Shown one piece after another: positions 34,900-43,691 of a stretch of 64,000 nt of DNA. The DNA comes from an uncultured Pseudomonadota bacterium (GTDB lineage: Bacteria; Pseudomonadota; Gammaproteobacteria; Ga0077536). Within the stretch, counting starts at the first letter, position 1; every line of letters starts with the position of its first letter. A program made the position numbers and the translations under genes. The DNA is taken from positions 1 to 64,000 of the forward strand of contig CAIKBL010000087.1 in NCBI GenBank assembly GCA_903825645.1. The letters run 5' to 3'. Under the pieces are notes generated by a model. It had not been told where the DNA came from. It made no database searches and worked only from the letters and a program-made list of their open reading frames with translations.

Positions 34900-35697
34900 T
34901 CAAGTTTGATCCTCAATGCTGTGCGAGTCGCCTCCTGCAGACCGGTCGGATCCATCAGAAAATCGTATAAGTTTGAGCCAATGCGCGTGCGCCAACTGGT
35001 GCAGATGGAACGCGTTTTGCGTGGCCACATCCGGACCCCGTGCGTCTTGCGCACCCTGGATCGCTTTCTTGGCCAGCTTGTGCGCGAAGCGGGATTTCGG
35101 GGCAATTTTGCGCGCCATCACCAACGGGGCCTCACCCAGCTGCGCGCGGGGGACTGTCTGGTTGACCATGCCCAGCGCGCGCGCATTCTGCGCTGAAAGG
35201 GCATCACTGGTAACCAGTATCTCCTTGGCTTTACGCACTCCGACTTCCCGGAGGTGATTGAAGAATTCGACGCCACCGACGCCGAAGCTCACGGTGGGAT
35301 CGGTAAAGCGGGCGTCTGCCGTCGCGATGATCAAATCGCACGGCCAAACCAGCACCAGGCCGCCGGCGATGCATTTGCCCTGCACAGCCGCGATCGTCGG
35401 TTGGGGGATATTGCGCCAGCGTTCGCTGAAGCCGAGATAAATTTCCTCTTCACGCGCCATTTGCGCGTCGGCGCCGGCGCACATGAAGCCGCACATCGAG
35501 CCGATGGTCGGATAGTCATGCCTGGCGGCATGCCAGTCCTTTTCACTGAGATCATGACCGGAAGAAAAATGCTTGCCATTGACAGCCAGAATAATGACCC
35601 GGATATCGTCGTCATGTGCGGCACGATCAAAGGCTGCATTGAGTTCGTACAGAAAGCGGGTGTCTTGGGCGTTGGCGGTCTCCGGCCGGTTCGGCAC
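34900..35697 (-). CDS. Enoyl-CoA hydratase/isomerase family protein, N-terminus disrupted
   Basis: A crotonase-fold enzyme. The 265 residues from a GTG at 35697 begin PNRPETANAQDTRFLYELNA, the family's second conserved block (NRP...NA). Oxyanion-hole segments are KHFSSGHDLSE and QGKCIAGGLVLVWPCDLIIA. FTDPTVSFGVGGVEFFNHLR and LVTSDALSAQNARALGMVNQ follow. The missing first strands are visible upstream in the same frame (DTRPEFTCIR, stop, ENPEAGIARIV). A TAG stands where the family has Tyr, so one nonsense change seems to have cut off the native start. The protein may be made from the GTG or be dead. Substrate unknown. Confidence 0.75.
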   Translation of the reverse strand: MPNRPETANAQDTRFLYELNAAFDRAAHDDDIRVIILAVNGKHFSSGHDLSEKDWHAARHDYPTIGSMCGFMCAGADAQMAREEEIYLGFSERWRNIPQPTIAAVQGKCIAGGLVLVWPCDLIIATADARFTDPTVSFGVGGVEFFNHLREVGVRKAKEILVTSDALSAQNARALGMVNQTVPRAQLGEAPLVMARKIAPKSRFAHKLAKKAIQGAQDARGPDVATQNAFHLHQLAHAHWLKLIRFSDGSDRSAGGDSHSIEDQT

Positions 35698-35978
35698 GAT
35701 GCGGGCGATCCCTGCTTCCGGGTTCTCCTAGCGGATACAGGTAAATTCTGGGCGGGTGTCCCCAGGTGACTGCTGGGTCGGGAAAGGGCCTGCTACTGTA
35801 CATGTGGGTGGAACTCAGGCCCTCGCGGGCGCCTGTCCCCGGCGAACCGGGGCAGTACGCGGGACGTCGAAAAGCCTGCCTGCGGTCTTTTCGGCGGGCG
35901 GCCTGCGCTACCGCCGGCCGTACCGTCGTATGAGCGCGTTCGGCACCTCAGGACGGCAATGCATGCACGTAAATCGGG

Positions 35979-36968
35979 ATGTCTGAGCGGCGCGTCATCG
36001 GGCGGCTTTTGACCGTGCCCGCGCTTGTCTTGGCGGCGGTCGCGAGCCTCACCCTGGGGGCACTTGTCTGGTGTGCGATCACCGCGCACAGCGACGTCGG
36101 ATTGGTGCCGCCCGAGCATGGGCGCCGAGTACTTTCCCGTGAGTTACCGGGTTTCCCCGGGCGGCGCGTCCACCAAATCCGGCTGCAGAGCCAGGCACTC
36201 GGTGACATGACCTTCGATTTGAGTCTGCCGCAGCCGTTACCGAGCGATCGGCTGCCGGTGGTCCTCCTCGTCGGTGGCCGCCAGAGTGGCGCTGCTTTAT
36301 TGGACATGCTGGGACCACCCGGCAATAACGCGGTGGCAATTTTTGAATGGCCAACGGCGTTACAAATGGCGAGAGGCTTCGGTTTCTGGCGTCTTTTTTT
36401 TACGCTTCCGCGCATGATTCCAACGCTACCCGGACAAATCAGCACCGTCATGGACTGGTTGGTGACGCAGCCCTGGGCGGCGCCGAGGCGGCTTAGCCTG
36501 TTGGGCTTCTCGTTGGGCGCAGAAGCGGTGCCCGCGGCGGCCGATCTGGCGGCCAGCGCGGGACACCCGGCGGGTTGGATGGTGCTCGCTTATGGTGGTG
36601 CGCCGCTGTCGGTGGTGATGCGGGAGGAGACTCGGATTCGGCCGACGTGGTTTCGCCATCTGCTGGCGAACCTCCTTGCGCCCGTGCTTAAACCTTGTGA
36701 GCCTATCCCACATCTGCGGCGTCTAGCCGGCCCGTTCCTGGTACTTGAGGGGCGTGATGATCGAATCATCCCGGCCAGTGCCCGTGCCGCGCTGTGGGAT
36801 GCGGTACCTGAGCCGAAAGTGCGTCTGCTATTCGAGGGGGACCATTTCCGTTTGCACGCCTCGGATAGCGCCTTTGTGCAGCGCATCGTTGCGGCCAGTG
36901 CGACCTGGCTTGTTGCGCAGCACGCGATCAACCCCTTCGGCGGATCGGCGGCTCGCCCGACGCCGTAA
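35979..36968 (+). CDS. Alpha/beta hydrolase, membrane-anchored
   Basis: A 329-residue protein with an N-terminal membrane segment (LLTVPALVLAAVASLTLGAL) and an alpha/beta-hydrolase fold facing the periplasm. The nucleophile elbow is GFSLGAEAVP (about residue 174), the acid is in VLEGRDDRIIP (about 261), and the histidine in EGDHFRLHA (about 288), giving a complete triad. Preceding LPVVLLVGGRQSGAALLD supplies the oxyanion region. Ribosome-binding site is weak. Family members are esterases, thioesterases or dienelactone-hydrolase-like; the substrate cannot be read. Confidence 0.78.
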   Translation: MSERRVIGRLLTVPALVLAAVASLTLGALVWCAITAHSDVGLVPPEHGRRVLSRELPGFPGRRVHQIRLQSQALGDMTFDLSLPQPLPSDRLPVVLLVGGRQSGAALLDMLGPPGNNAVAIFEWPTALQMARGFGFWRLFFTLPRMIPTLPGQISTVMDWLVTQPWAAPRRLSLLGFSLGAEAVPAAADLAASAGHPAGWMVLAYGGAPLSVVMREETRIRPTWFRHLLANLLAPVLKPCEPIPHLRRLAGPFLVLEGRDDRIIPASARAALWDAVPEPKVRLLFEGDHFRLHASDSAFVQRIVAASATWLVAQHAINPFGGSAARPTP

Positions 36969-37078
36969 CCGCGCGAACACGCTGTCCGCGAGCGCCTTCA
37001 GTGCAAATCTTAAAGGGGCCCTGCGCCGCGCGTTGGCACGGGCGGCATCCGCGTCATCCTGGCGTCATGCCGGCGGCC

Positions 37079-37094
37079 TATAATCGGTGATTAT
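37079..37094 (+). promoter_or_regulatory. Candidate -10 element overlapped by an inverted repeat
   Basis: A consensus TATAAT (37079-37084) lies 30 nt before the phosphodiesterase ATG. ATAATC (37080-37085) and GATTAT (37089-37094) form a perfect inverted repeat across it, as an operator would. No good -35 is present, which would fit activator dependence. Inference only. Confidence 0.4.
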
Positions 37095-37113
37095 CGGCTT
37101 ATCAGGAGGGGGC

Positions 37114-39147
37114 ATGCAGACGCGAGTGTGGAGTGCGATCGGCGCGATTTGCGCGTTGATCATGTTCTGGCCAATACCGGGAGTACTCGCCGATACCGCC
37201 CGTCTCGCCGCGAGTAGTGGCGATAAACCGCATCGCAACATCATCCTCTTTGTAGCGGACGGATTGCGTCGCGGATCGGTGACGGCGGCGGACGCACCGA
37301 CACTGCTCGCGCTACGGGCGCGCGGTGTCGATTTCCCCAATAGTCACGCGCTGTTTCCGACCCTCACCACGCCGAATGCAGCTACGATTGCGACCGGACA
37401 TTTGCTGGGTGATACCGGCGACTTCGCCAATTTTATTAGCGGGAGTTACCGGATTTTCGAGGGCGGTCAAATCGCAGGCAAGAAGACCGGAACACCGACG
37501 CCGTTTCTGGAAAATAACCAGGTGTTGGCCGATTTAAATCAGCATTTCAAGGGGGGTAATTATCTTGACGAGGAATCGTTCCTCGCGGTTGCGCGGCAAC
37601 ACGGTTACCACACCGCGTCGATCGGTAAGCTTGGTCCGGTGGGCATTCAGGATGTGACCCAGTTGAGTCCTGAAGCCGGCTTTATTCCGCTGCGAGAAAC
37701 GGTTTTTATCGATGATTCGACCGGCACGCCCGGTGTCGGTATTCCGCTCGCTCAGCCCGTGCAGGCGGCGCTGAGCGCCGCGGGACTCGCGCTCATCCCC
37801 CCGCGTCGCGATCAACCCGCCGGCGATGTCAGGACACCGGGTGCACACCAGGCAAACGTCGTTCAGCAGCAATATTTTGCAGACGCGTTGACGAAGGCCG
37901 TGTTACCCCTGTTCAACACGGCGGGTGGTGCTTTTGCGGCGGTTTTCTGGTGCCGGGATCCGGATGGCACCCAACACAATCAGGGCGACAGCCTGAATCG
38001 GGTAGTGCCCGGCATTAATGGCCCAACCTCACGCGCGGCAATCACCAACGTGGATAATAATCTGCACCAAGTACTGGCTTATCTGGACGCGAACCCGGTG
38101 GTCGCTGCCAACACGGATGTGTTCGTCACCTCGGACCACGGCTTCGCCACCATCAGCAAACATGAGATCGATGCGAGCGGGCAGGTGTCTAATGCCTATG
38201 CCTCCAAATTTACCTATCTCGGCATGGCGAATAAAACCGATGAGCCGACGGTCGTGCCGGGTTGGCTGCCGCCCGGGTTTTTGGCGATCGACATCGCCCA
38301 TGCCTTAGCGCTGCCCCTGTTCGATCCCGATGCGACGGTCACCGTCGGCGGTATTGATCGGTACATCGCGATTGAACCGGACCAACCCAATACGGCTACG
38401 CACCGGCAACGCCCGGCCGCGGGTAACGGGTTGGTGGGTGGCACCGGGATTGATAATGGCAAGACCGATGCACAGGTGATCGTCGCCGCCAACGGTGGGA
38501 TTGATCTGGTGTATCTCCCGGATGGTAATGCCGACCGGCTGCGTTCCCTCGCCGTTTTCTTGCTGCGGCAAGATTATATCGGGGGCCTTTTTGTCGACGA
38601 GCAGCTGGCGATCATTCCCGGTACTCTGCCATTGCAGGCGATCGGCCTTGCCGGGACTGCCTTGATGCCGCGTCCGGCAATGGTCGTCAACTTCAAAACT
38701 TTTGCCAGCGATCCGGGCGCGCCGCAGCAAACAGCGGTTCAAATTTCCGACACAGTGCTGCAGGAAGGCCAGGGTATGCACGGTGCTTTCAGTCGCGCCA
38801 ATACGCTGAATAACATGGCCGCCTTCGGGCCCGATTTCAAGCAGGGTTTTATCGATGAGACCCCGGTCAGTAACGCCGATATCGCCCAGACGATTTTTCA
38901 TGTGATGGGGCTGACACCGCGGAATACGGGACGTTTGCGCGGGAGAGTGCTGCGGGAAGCGTTGGTGGGCGGCCCTTCTCGTCTCTCGTTCAAACGACGG
39001 CATCGTACATCAGCCATCACCAGGGACAGCGGACGCGCCACGCGTCTGGAATATCAGCAAGTGGGGGACCACGTCTATTTCGATGAGGCTCGCTTGGTTA
39101 AACGCGGTATGGCGACCGTCGGCAGGGACGAGGCAGCTCGCCGATAA
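37114..39147 (+). CDS. Secreted type I phosphodiesterase / nucleotide pyrophosphatase family protein
   Basis: About 677 residues from the ATG at 37114, which has a strong AGGAGG seven bases upstream. A signal peptide (AIGAICALIMFWPIPGVLA) precedes the alkaline-phosphatase-superfamily domain. The first metal Asp is in NIILFVADGLRRGSV, the Thr nucleophile in PTLTTPNAATIATGH, and later metal ligands in FVTSDHGFATISKHE. It would hydrolyse phosphodiester or pyrophosphate bonds in the periplasm. The C-terminal 100 residues are less typical. It is longer than the usual 400-500 residues of the family. Confidence 0.82.
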   Translation: MQTRVWSAIGAICALIMFWPIPGVLADTARLAASSGDKPHRNIILFVADGLRRGSVTAADAPTLLALRARGVDFPNSHALFPTLTTPNAATIATGHLLGDTGDFANFISGSYRIFEGGQIAGKKTGTPTPFLENNQVLADLNQHFKGGNYLDEESFLAVARQHGYHTASIGKLGPVGIQDVTQLSPEAGFIPLRETVFIDDSTGTPGVGIPLAQPVQAALSAAGLALIPPRRDQPAGDVRTPGAHQANVVQQQYFADALTKAVLPLFNTAGGAFAAVFWCRDPDGTQHNQGDSLNRVVPGINGPTSRAAITNVDNNLHQVLAYLDANPVVAANTDVFVTSDHGFATISKHEIDASGQVSNAYASKFTYLGMANKTDEPTVVPGWLPPGFLAIDIAHALALPLFDPDATVTVGGIDRYIAIEPDQPNTATHRQRPAAGNGLVGGTGIDNGKTDAQVIVAANGGIDLVYLPDGNADRLRSLAVFLLRQDYIGGLFVDEQLAIIPGTLPLQAIGLAGTALMPRPAMVVNFKTFASDPGAPQQTAVQISDTVLQEGQGMHGAFSRANTLNNMAAFGPDFKQGFIDETPVSNADIAQTIFHVMGLTPRNTGRLRGRVLREALVGGPSRLSFKRRHRTSAITRDSGRATRLEYQQVGDHVYFDEARLVKRGMATVGRDEAARR

Positions 39148-39212
39148 GCCCTGCCTGGTTAGACCAGACTCCAGTTGGTGCGCAAGACAGGGTCTGGACT
39201 CATCCTCAAGTG

Positions 39213-39413
39213 TCAGGCTACCAAGTCACATTCCTGATGTCTGGCGCAGCCGTGCAGTAAGCGCTCCAGCAACCGCGTCAGATCACCCACCTTGAGTTCA
39301 CCGATGTCTCGTGAGTCACAAACCAACGCCACCGCGTCTTCAATCGCCAGCTGCACGAGCTTGTGTGCCTTCTTGGCGTACTGCACGAAGACGCGTTTGT
39401 ACTTCGGCTTCAT
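39213..39413 (-). pseudogene. RelE/ParE-type toxin, truncated
   Basis: Starts MKPKYKRVFVQYAKKAHKLV and continues QLAIEDAVALVCDSRDIGEL, KVGDL, matching the first two thirds of small RelE/ParE toxins. After GDL the sequence loses the family pattern (expected: a strand with KF...YLLAYR), so the active C-terminus is missing. No antitoxin is adjacent. It forms part of a cluster of broken toxin-antitoxin loci up to 41.4 kb. Confidence 0.55.
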
Positions 39414-39588
39414 GCAACGCCATACGCAGCCGGCAGCGCGGGGTCAATCCAGCACATTGGACTGCCTGGGGCTGCTGGTGGCTTTTCTGCGTTTCGGTTT
39501 TCATCATTCCCGAACCGGTATGCGTTATGGATTGGAACGTATCTACCGGATACGAGCTATGGTCAATTCTGGTGTTCAGTCGGATAGA

Positions 39589-40218
39589 TCAGGCGGCGGC
39601 CTGGTTGATCTCTGTCACCTCGATCCCATCTTTGAACCTGATGCCGATCACCAGCTTCGCCAGGTAGTCGAAACCGCGTAATCGTCTCCAGTTTTTCGCC
39701 GCACGCTGACCCAGCTTAAACATCATATACAGCATGCCGTCGCGGGACAGGCAGCCCTTCGAACGTATGGTCCGCTGACTAATAGTTGGGAAGCTCGATT
39801 CAATTGGGTTGCTTGTGCGGATACTCTGCCAATGCGCAGCCGGGAAGTCATAAAAAGCCATGCGCTCTTCGCGCTCTTTGTGCAGGCCCAAAGTGGCTTT
39901 GGGGTACTTCGGCTCATCGGTCGTGATGAATAACTCGAACGCCACTTCAGCATCCGCTTTCGTCTCCGCCTGCCAGATCGCGTGCAGGGACTGCTTCGCT
40001 TTCAGCTGTGCCGATGTCGGAAAGCAATTGAGAATATTCATCGTCTTGTGCATCCAACAGCGCTGTTGGCGGGTCTCGCCGTAGATCTCTTCCAGCGCCG
40101 CCCAGAAACCCATCGCGCCGTCCCCAATCGCTCATTGGGGTGCATTCATCCCGCGGGACTTTAACTTCAACAGCACCTCACGCCAGCTCTGCGTCGATTC
40201 CCGCACGCCGTCCTCAAT
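39589..40218 (-). pseudogene. IS256-family transposase, C-terminal fragment with internal stop
   Basis: Reads IEDGVRESTQSWREVLLKLK, SRGMNAPQ, a TGA, then AIGDGAMGFWAALEEIYGET, RQQRCWMHKTMNILNCFP, ETKADAEVAFELF and TSNPIESSFPTISQRTI. These are the second half of the IS256 DDE core with the conserved CW.HK and NPIES blocks. The TGA replaces the usual hydrophobic residue before AIGDG. The N-terminal half, including the first catalytic Asp, is absent. The fragment joins the BrnT remnant at about 40218, so the insertion or a later deletion removed the toxin's start. Confidence 0.75.
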
Positions 40219-40314
40219 ACGCTTACACTGATAGGCGTCGGACAGTTCATCCCGGTAATATCGGCCAGAGACATGCGCCGGAAGGAGTGCGTGATTCATG
40301 AACAAGCGTCTTAA
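40219..40314 (+). pseudogene. BrnT toxin, C-terminal remnant
   Basis: The frame reads TLIGVGQFIPVISARDMRRKECVIHEQAS (about 30 residues) and stops at 40314. ISARDM.RKE is the hallmark end of BrnT RNase toxins. The stop lies 17 nt inside the start of the BrnA-like antitoxin, the usual brnTA overlap. The first two thirds of the toxin were lost at the IS256 junction. Too short to have been detected as a gene. Confidence 0.65.
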
Positions 40315-40564
40315 CCCCATCCCGACATTTTCTGGTGAGGCCGCGGAAAGAGCGTTCTGGGAAAAGAACGACTCAACGGTGTATGCGGATTGGAAAAAAG
40401 CACGGGTGGCTGTACTGCCTAATCTAAAGCCGTCCACCCAGACGATTTCATTGCGGCTACCGCAACATCTTCTTGACTCCATAAAGTCTGCTGCCAACGC
40501 GCGAGATGTGCCCTATCAATCTCTGGTCAAGGTGTGGCTGCAAGAGAAGCCGCAGGATTCGTAA
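40298..40564 (+). CDS. BrnA/CopG-family antitoxin
   Basis: Eighty-eight residues: MNKRLNPIPTFSGEAAERAF, then WEKNDSTVYADWKKA and LKPSTQTISLRLPQHLLDSI with VPYQSLVKVWL. This is the CopG/ribbon-helix-helix antitoxin that partners BrnT, complete in length. With only a BrnT stub upstream it is an orphan antitoxin. Its promoter in an intact locus lies before brnT, so expression now is uncertain. Confidence 0.8.
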   Translation: MNKRLNPIPTFSGEAAERAFWEKNDSTVYADWKKARVAVLPNLKPSTQTISLRLPQHLLDSIKSAANARDVPYQSLVKVWLQEKPQDS

Positions 40565-40704
40565 TTTCTTTCGGTATTTATCGCCTGCTATTTCCCCCCA
40601 AGCGGAATCCATCAGGTTCGGCAGTGTGTACTCCTGTGTGGCTGGAAAGGTTCTCTAAAATCGCGCTCGATTCATGCAGGTGAGAATAGCGAGCCTCGAC
40701 AATG

Positions 40705-41087
40705 TCAGGCGGTTCTGACTTCTTCCAACAGGTCTGGATGCCGATCCAACAATTTGAATAACTTGATCAGGGCCAGCGGCGGCCTGGTCTTGCCGTTTTC
40801 GTAGCGCGAGAACGCTTTGACGCCGCCAAAGAGTTCGGCGGCTTGTCGCTGGTCAAGATCGAGCTTCCTGCGCACCTTGGCGATGTAGTCGGGATCGACG
40901 TAGGCGGCATTTACCTGACGTTGAAACGAGCCGATCATTTCGCTGTAACGATCACCATGTTCACGGTTCAAGACGACTTCACCGCAGGCAAGGCAAAAGT
41001 CACCTGTTACCGCTGGAATACGGGTCTTTTCGCCCTTGTAGGTATAAGACATGTCGCGCGTGTCGCGCCGCAGCCTGGGCATTTCAT
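40705..41087 (-). pseudogene. mqsA: MqsA-family antitoxin, frameshifted near its N-terminus
   Basis: The native start is the ATG at 41087, giving MKCPGCGA, the first zinc-binding CxxC, then a frame change. The rest (from the ATG at 41082 in the other frame) reads DTRDMSYTYKGEKTRIPAVT, GDFCLACGEVVLN with the second CxxC, and a C-terminal helix-turn-helix RRKLDLDQRQAAELFGGVKA, FSRYENGKTRPP. MqsA represses its operon through this domain and neutralises MqsR. As read, translation from 41082 lacks the first zinc ligands. It follows the toxin frame with a few bases overlap. Confidence 0.7.
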
Positions 41088-41089
41088 CG

Positions 41090-41391
41090 TCAGAGCTCCT
41101 TAAAAGAAGCGATCAACAGGTCATCAATAACGGTCAACTTTAGGTACACCTCACCGCCGTTCGCCGTCTTGGTGTGGTACACGTCCTGCCAAACACAGTG
41201 GTCTGCATGGGTATTCATGCTCTCGTGGAAGTCGGTGGATGTGAGTCCAAGAATGACGACACACATCCCGGTCAAGTCATTGATGCCCAGTTCGCGTGCC
41301 CTATTGAAGGCGCTGGCTGTGGCTCGAACCTGCCCGGACGCTATCAAGGCTTTGGCGACCGGCAGCTTGCCGGGCGGAGTATTTTCTCCAC
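41090..41391 (-). pseudogene. mqsR: MqsR-family mRNA interferase toxin, frameshifted at the start
   Basis: The 85-codon frame from 41347 contains SGQVRATASAFNRARELGIN, THADHCVWQDVYHTKTANGG and EVYLKLTVIDDLLIASFKEL, the conserved MqsR body and end. The missing N-terminus lies upstream. A GTG at 41391 gives VEK and, if one A is added to the A-run at 41382-41385, continues NTPPGKLPVAKALIASG in frame. As written there is a shift. MqsR cleaves mRNA at GCU. Toxin first, antitoxin second, is the normal mqsRA order. Confidence 0.7.
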
Positions 41392-41690
41392 CGGATCATC
41401 ACAATCTAATAATTTAATTTAAAAAATAGGTTAATGACGGAGCATTCGCCAATTCTGGCATGGGGCATGATTTTCTCCGGATAGGATGGAGGCCTCCCCT
41501 GCGGTGACGCGATACTGAGCCGGTACAGCATGGCAAGCGCTGACCGGTGCCTTCGGTCAGCGCATCGTTGATTTTGTCCTCTTCGCGTTTGTGATCGTTA
41601 TGGCCGGCAAAGCAAAACCAAACCACAAGTTACAGACGCCACCGGCAGCGCGTGCCGCGCTGCCGGTACCCTCGCGCGAGGAAGTATTGC
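41392..41690. other. Intergenic stretch
   Basis: About 300 bases between the mqsR start and the decarboxylase stop. An AT-rich tract (TAATAATTTAATTTAAAAAATAGG, near 41407-41430) may hold the minus-strand mqsRA promoter. No gene seen. Confidence 0.35.
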
Positions 41691-43154
41691 TCACGGGTAT
41701 TCGCGACCGAATCGCGAAGCACCGCTCAGCGGGTTGGCCGCGCGCGCCGCTGTCTGCAGGATCGACCACAGCTCGGCGATGTGTTCGGCGCCGGTGTGTT
41801 CCGCGCCGATCGAAATCCGCACGACCCAGCGGCCGTTGACCACGGCTGGGGTCACATAGGCCGCACCGGAGTCGTTGACCTGCTGGGCCCAGCGGCGCGT
41901 GTGCGCATCCAGCGCCTCGCCCGAGAGACCCGCAGGCATATGTTGTAGACACACCGTTTGTAACGTTACCGGCGCCACGACGTGCCATTCGGGTTCGGTC
42001 GTGACGAGACCGGCCAGATCGCGTGCCCATTGCACATGCTCGCGTAAGCGCGCGCGCAACGCCTCGGTGCCCTGATCGCGCAGTGCAAACCAGATCTTCA
42101 AGGCTCGGAAACGCCGACCGAGCGGAACGCCCCAGTCGCGGTAGTTACGCACTTGGCGATCCACGGCGGTCTGTAGATAACTCGGGCTGGTCGACATGAC
42201 GCGCACCAGATGTTCCGGATCACGCACGAGGTACAGGCTGCAGTCAAACCCCACGGATAACCATTTATGGGGGTTGACGACGATTGAGTCGGCGGCCTCG
42301 ATGCCCGCCCACAAATGCCGGTATTCAGGCAGCACCATCGCTGAGCCGCCCATGGCCGCATCGACATGCAGCCAGAGGCCTTCCCGCCGGGTGATCAGGG
42401 CAATCTCTGCGACGGGGTCAAAGGCGGTGACGGCAGTAGTGCCACTCGTCGCTACCACGGCGGCAGGCATCAACCCGGCGGCTCGATCCGCCGCGATCGC
42501 AGCGGTCAGTGCGGCCGCGTCCATCCGAAACGACGTATCTACCGGCAGTGCACGTACGTGCTCGCGCCCAAAACCCGCCAAGAGGGCGGCTTTTTCCACC
42601 GAACTGTGGGCATGCTGCGAGGTATAGACGACCAACGGGGGCTCGCCCGTCTGCAAGCCGCCGCGTGCCGCACTGTAGGCCGTCGCGCGCTCGCGCGCAG
42701 AGACCAGTGCCACAAAACTCGCCGCCGAGGCGGTGTCTTGCAGCACACCGCTAAAAGTGTCGGGTAGGCCCATCAGATCGCGCAGCCAGTCGGTCATGAC
42801 CTGCTCGACTTCGGCGAGTGCGGGTCCTGCCTGCCAGTTCAGTCCAATCGCGGCGAATGCTGTCGAGACCATGTCCCCGAGCACGGAAGTCAGCGAGCCG
42901 CCGGCCGGGAAATAGCCGAAGAAGCGCGGGTGCTGCCAGTGGGTGATGCCCGGGAGTACGATGGTGTCCAGATCCGCCAGCATCGCCGCAAACGGCTCGC
43001 CGTGGGTCGGCGCTGAGTTTGGTAACTGCGCGATCACCTCACCGGGTTTGACGGTGGCCTGGACTGGGTACTCGCCCCGCGCCAGGCGCGCTCGGTAGTC
43101 GGCAATCCAGTCAACAAGCGTATGGCCGGCGCTACGAAATTCTTCTGGGGTCAT
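41691..43154 (-). CDS. PLP-dependent aromatic amino acid decarboxylase family protein
   Basis: A 487-residue group II decarboxylase (AADC type). It starts MTPEEFRSAGHTLVDWIADY and has THWQHPRFFGYFPAGGSLTS, VYTSQHAHSSVEKAALLAGF, the HVDAAMGGSAMVLPE Asp that contacts PLP, and the Schiff-base Lys in VNPHKWLSVGFDCSL (about residue 297). C-terminal GRWVVRISIGAEHTG matches. It would decarboxylate Trp, Phe, Tyr or Dopa to the amine in the cytoplasm. No transporter is adjacent. Together with iorAB and the cyclase-family enzymes it points to aromatic amino acid use. Confidence 0.88.
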   Translation of the reverse strand: MTPEEFRSAGHTLVDWIADYRARLARGEYPVQATVKPGEVIAQLPNSAPTHGEPFAAMLADLDTIVLPGITHWQHPRFFGYFPAGGSLTSVLGDMVSTAFAAIGLNWQAGPALAEVEQVMTDWLRDLMGLPDTFSGVLQDTASAASFVALVSARERATAYSAARGGLQTGEPPLVVYTSQHAHSSVEKAALLAGFGREHVRALPVDTSFRMDAAALTAAIAADRAAGLMPAAVVATSGTTAVTAFDPVAEIALITRREGLWLHVDAAMGGSAMVLPEYRHLWAGIEAADSIVVNPHKWLSVGFDCSLYLVRDPEHLVRVMSTSPSYLQTAVDRQVRNYRDWGVPLGRRFRALKIWFALRDQGTEALRARLREHVQWARDLAGLVTTEPEWHVVAPVTLQTVCLQHMPAGLSGEALDAHTRRWAQQVNDSGAAYVTPAVVNGRWVVRISIGAEHTGAEHIAELWSILQTAARAANPLSGASRFGREYP

Positions 43155-43691
43155 GATGAGTTCCCTCGGGGGGTGCTGGGGTTGATCATAGCCGATGGCG
43201 AGAACCGGACACTCCAGTGTGGGTCGCCGATCCTGCTCTGCGGATCAGGCCGCCGCGATGGCGCGTGCTCCTTTGGCGTTATCCAGGCCCCACATTCCGA
43301 TGCATGTCATCTCACGTTACCGCAGGTATGTGCCGTGGGGCGGTGGTCGGTCATAATCCGCCACTGACAATCGCGCGATCCTCATCACCCTGCAACCGGC
43401 GTGACGCGAACGGGCGTGATCGATACTGTGCGCAGCCCGGGGATAAGGTCGTCCATTATCACGCGGGCACTGGCTTGAATGCGAGCGGTGGCTACCAGAC
43501 CTGCTTGGTGGGCACAGGCGGCCGGCTGTGTCGCAGGGCGACGCCATGGGGACAACGTCGGCACTGCAAAAGCGTGAGACATCTTGAGAACCGTTGAGCG
43601 CACTGATGGCCTTTTTTTGCCTGTGCAAGGGGTGAATCGTGATCCTGTCCGCAGTCATCTACAAGCCAAAAAACGCACGTCGGAGTGATTT
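43155..43691. other. Intergenic stretch of about 540 bases
   Basis: Lies between the divergent decarboxylase and P450 genes. Short frames on both strands lack a recognisable pattern. Promoters for both genes should be here, but no element stands out. Confidence 0.35.
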
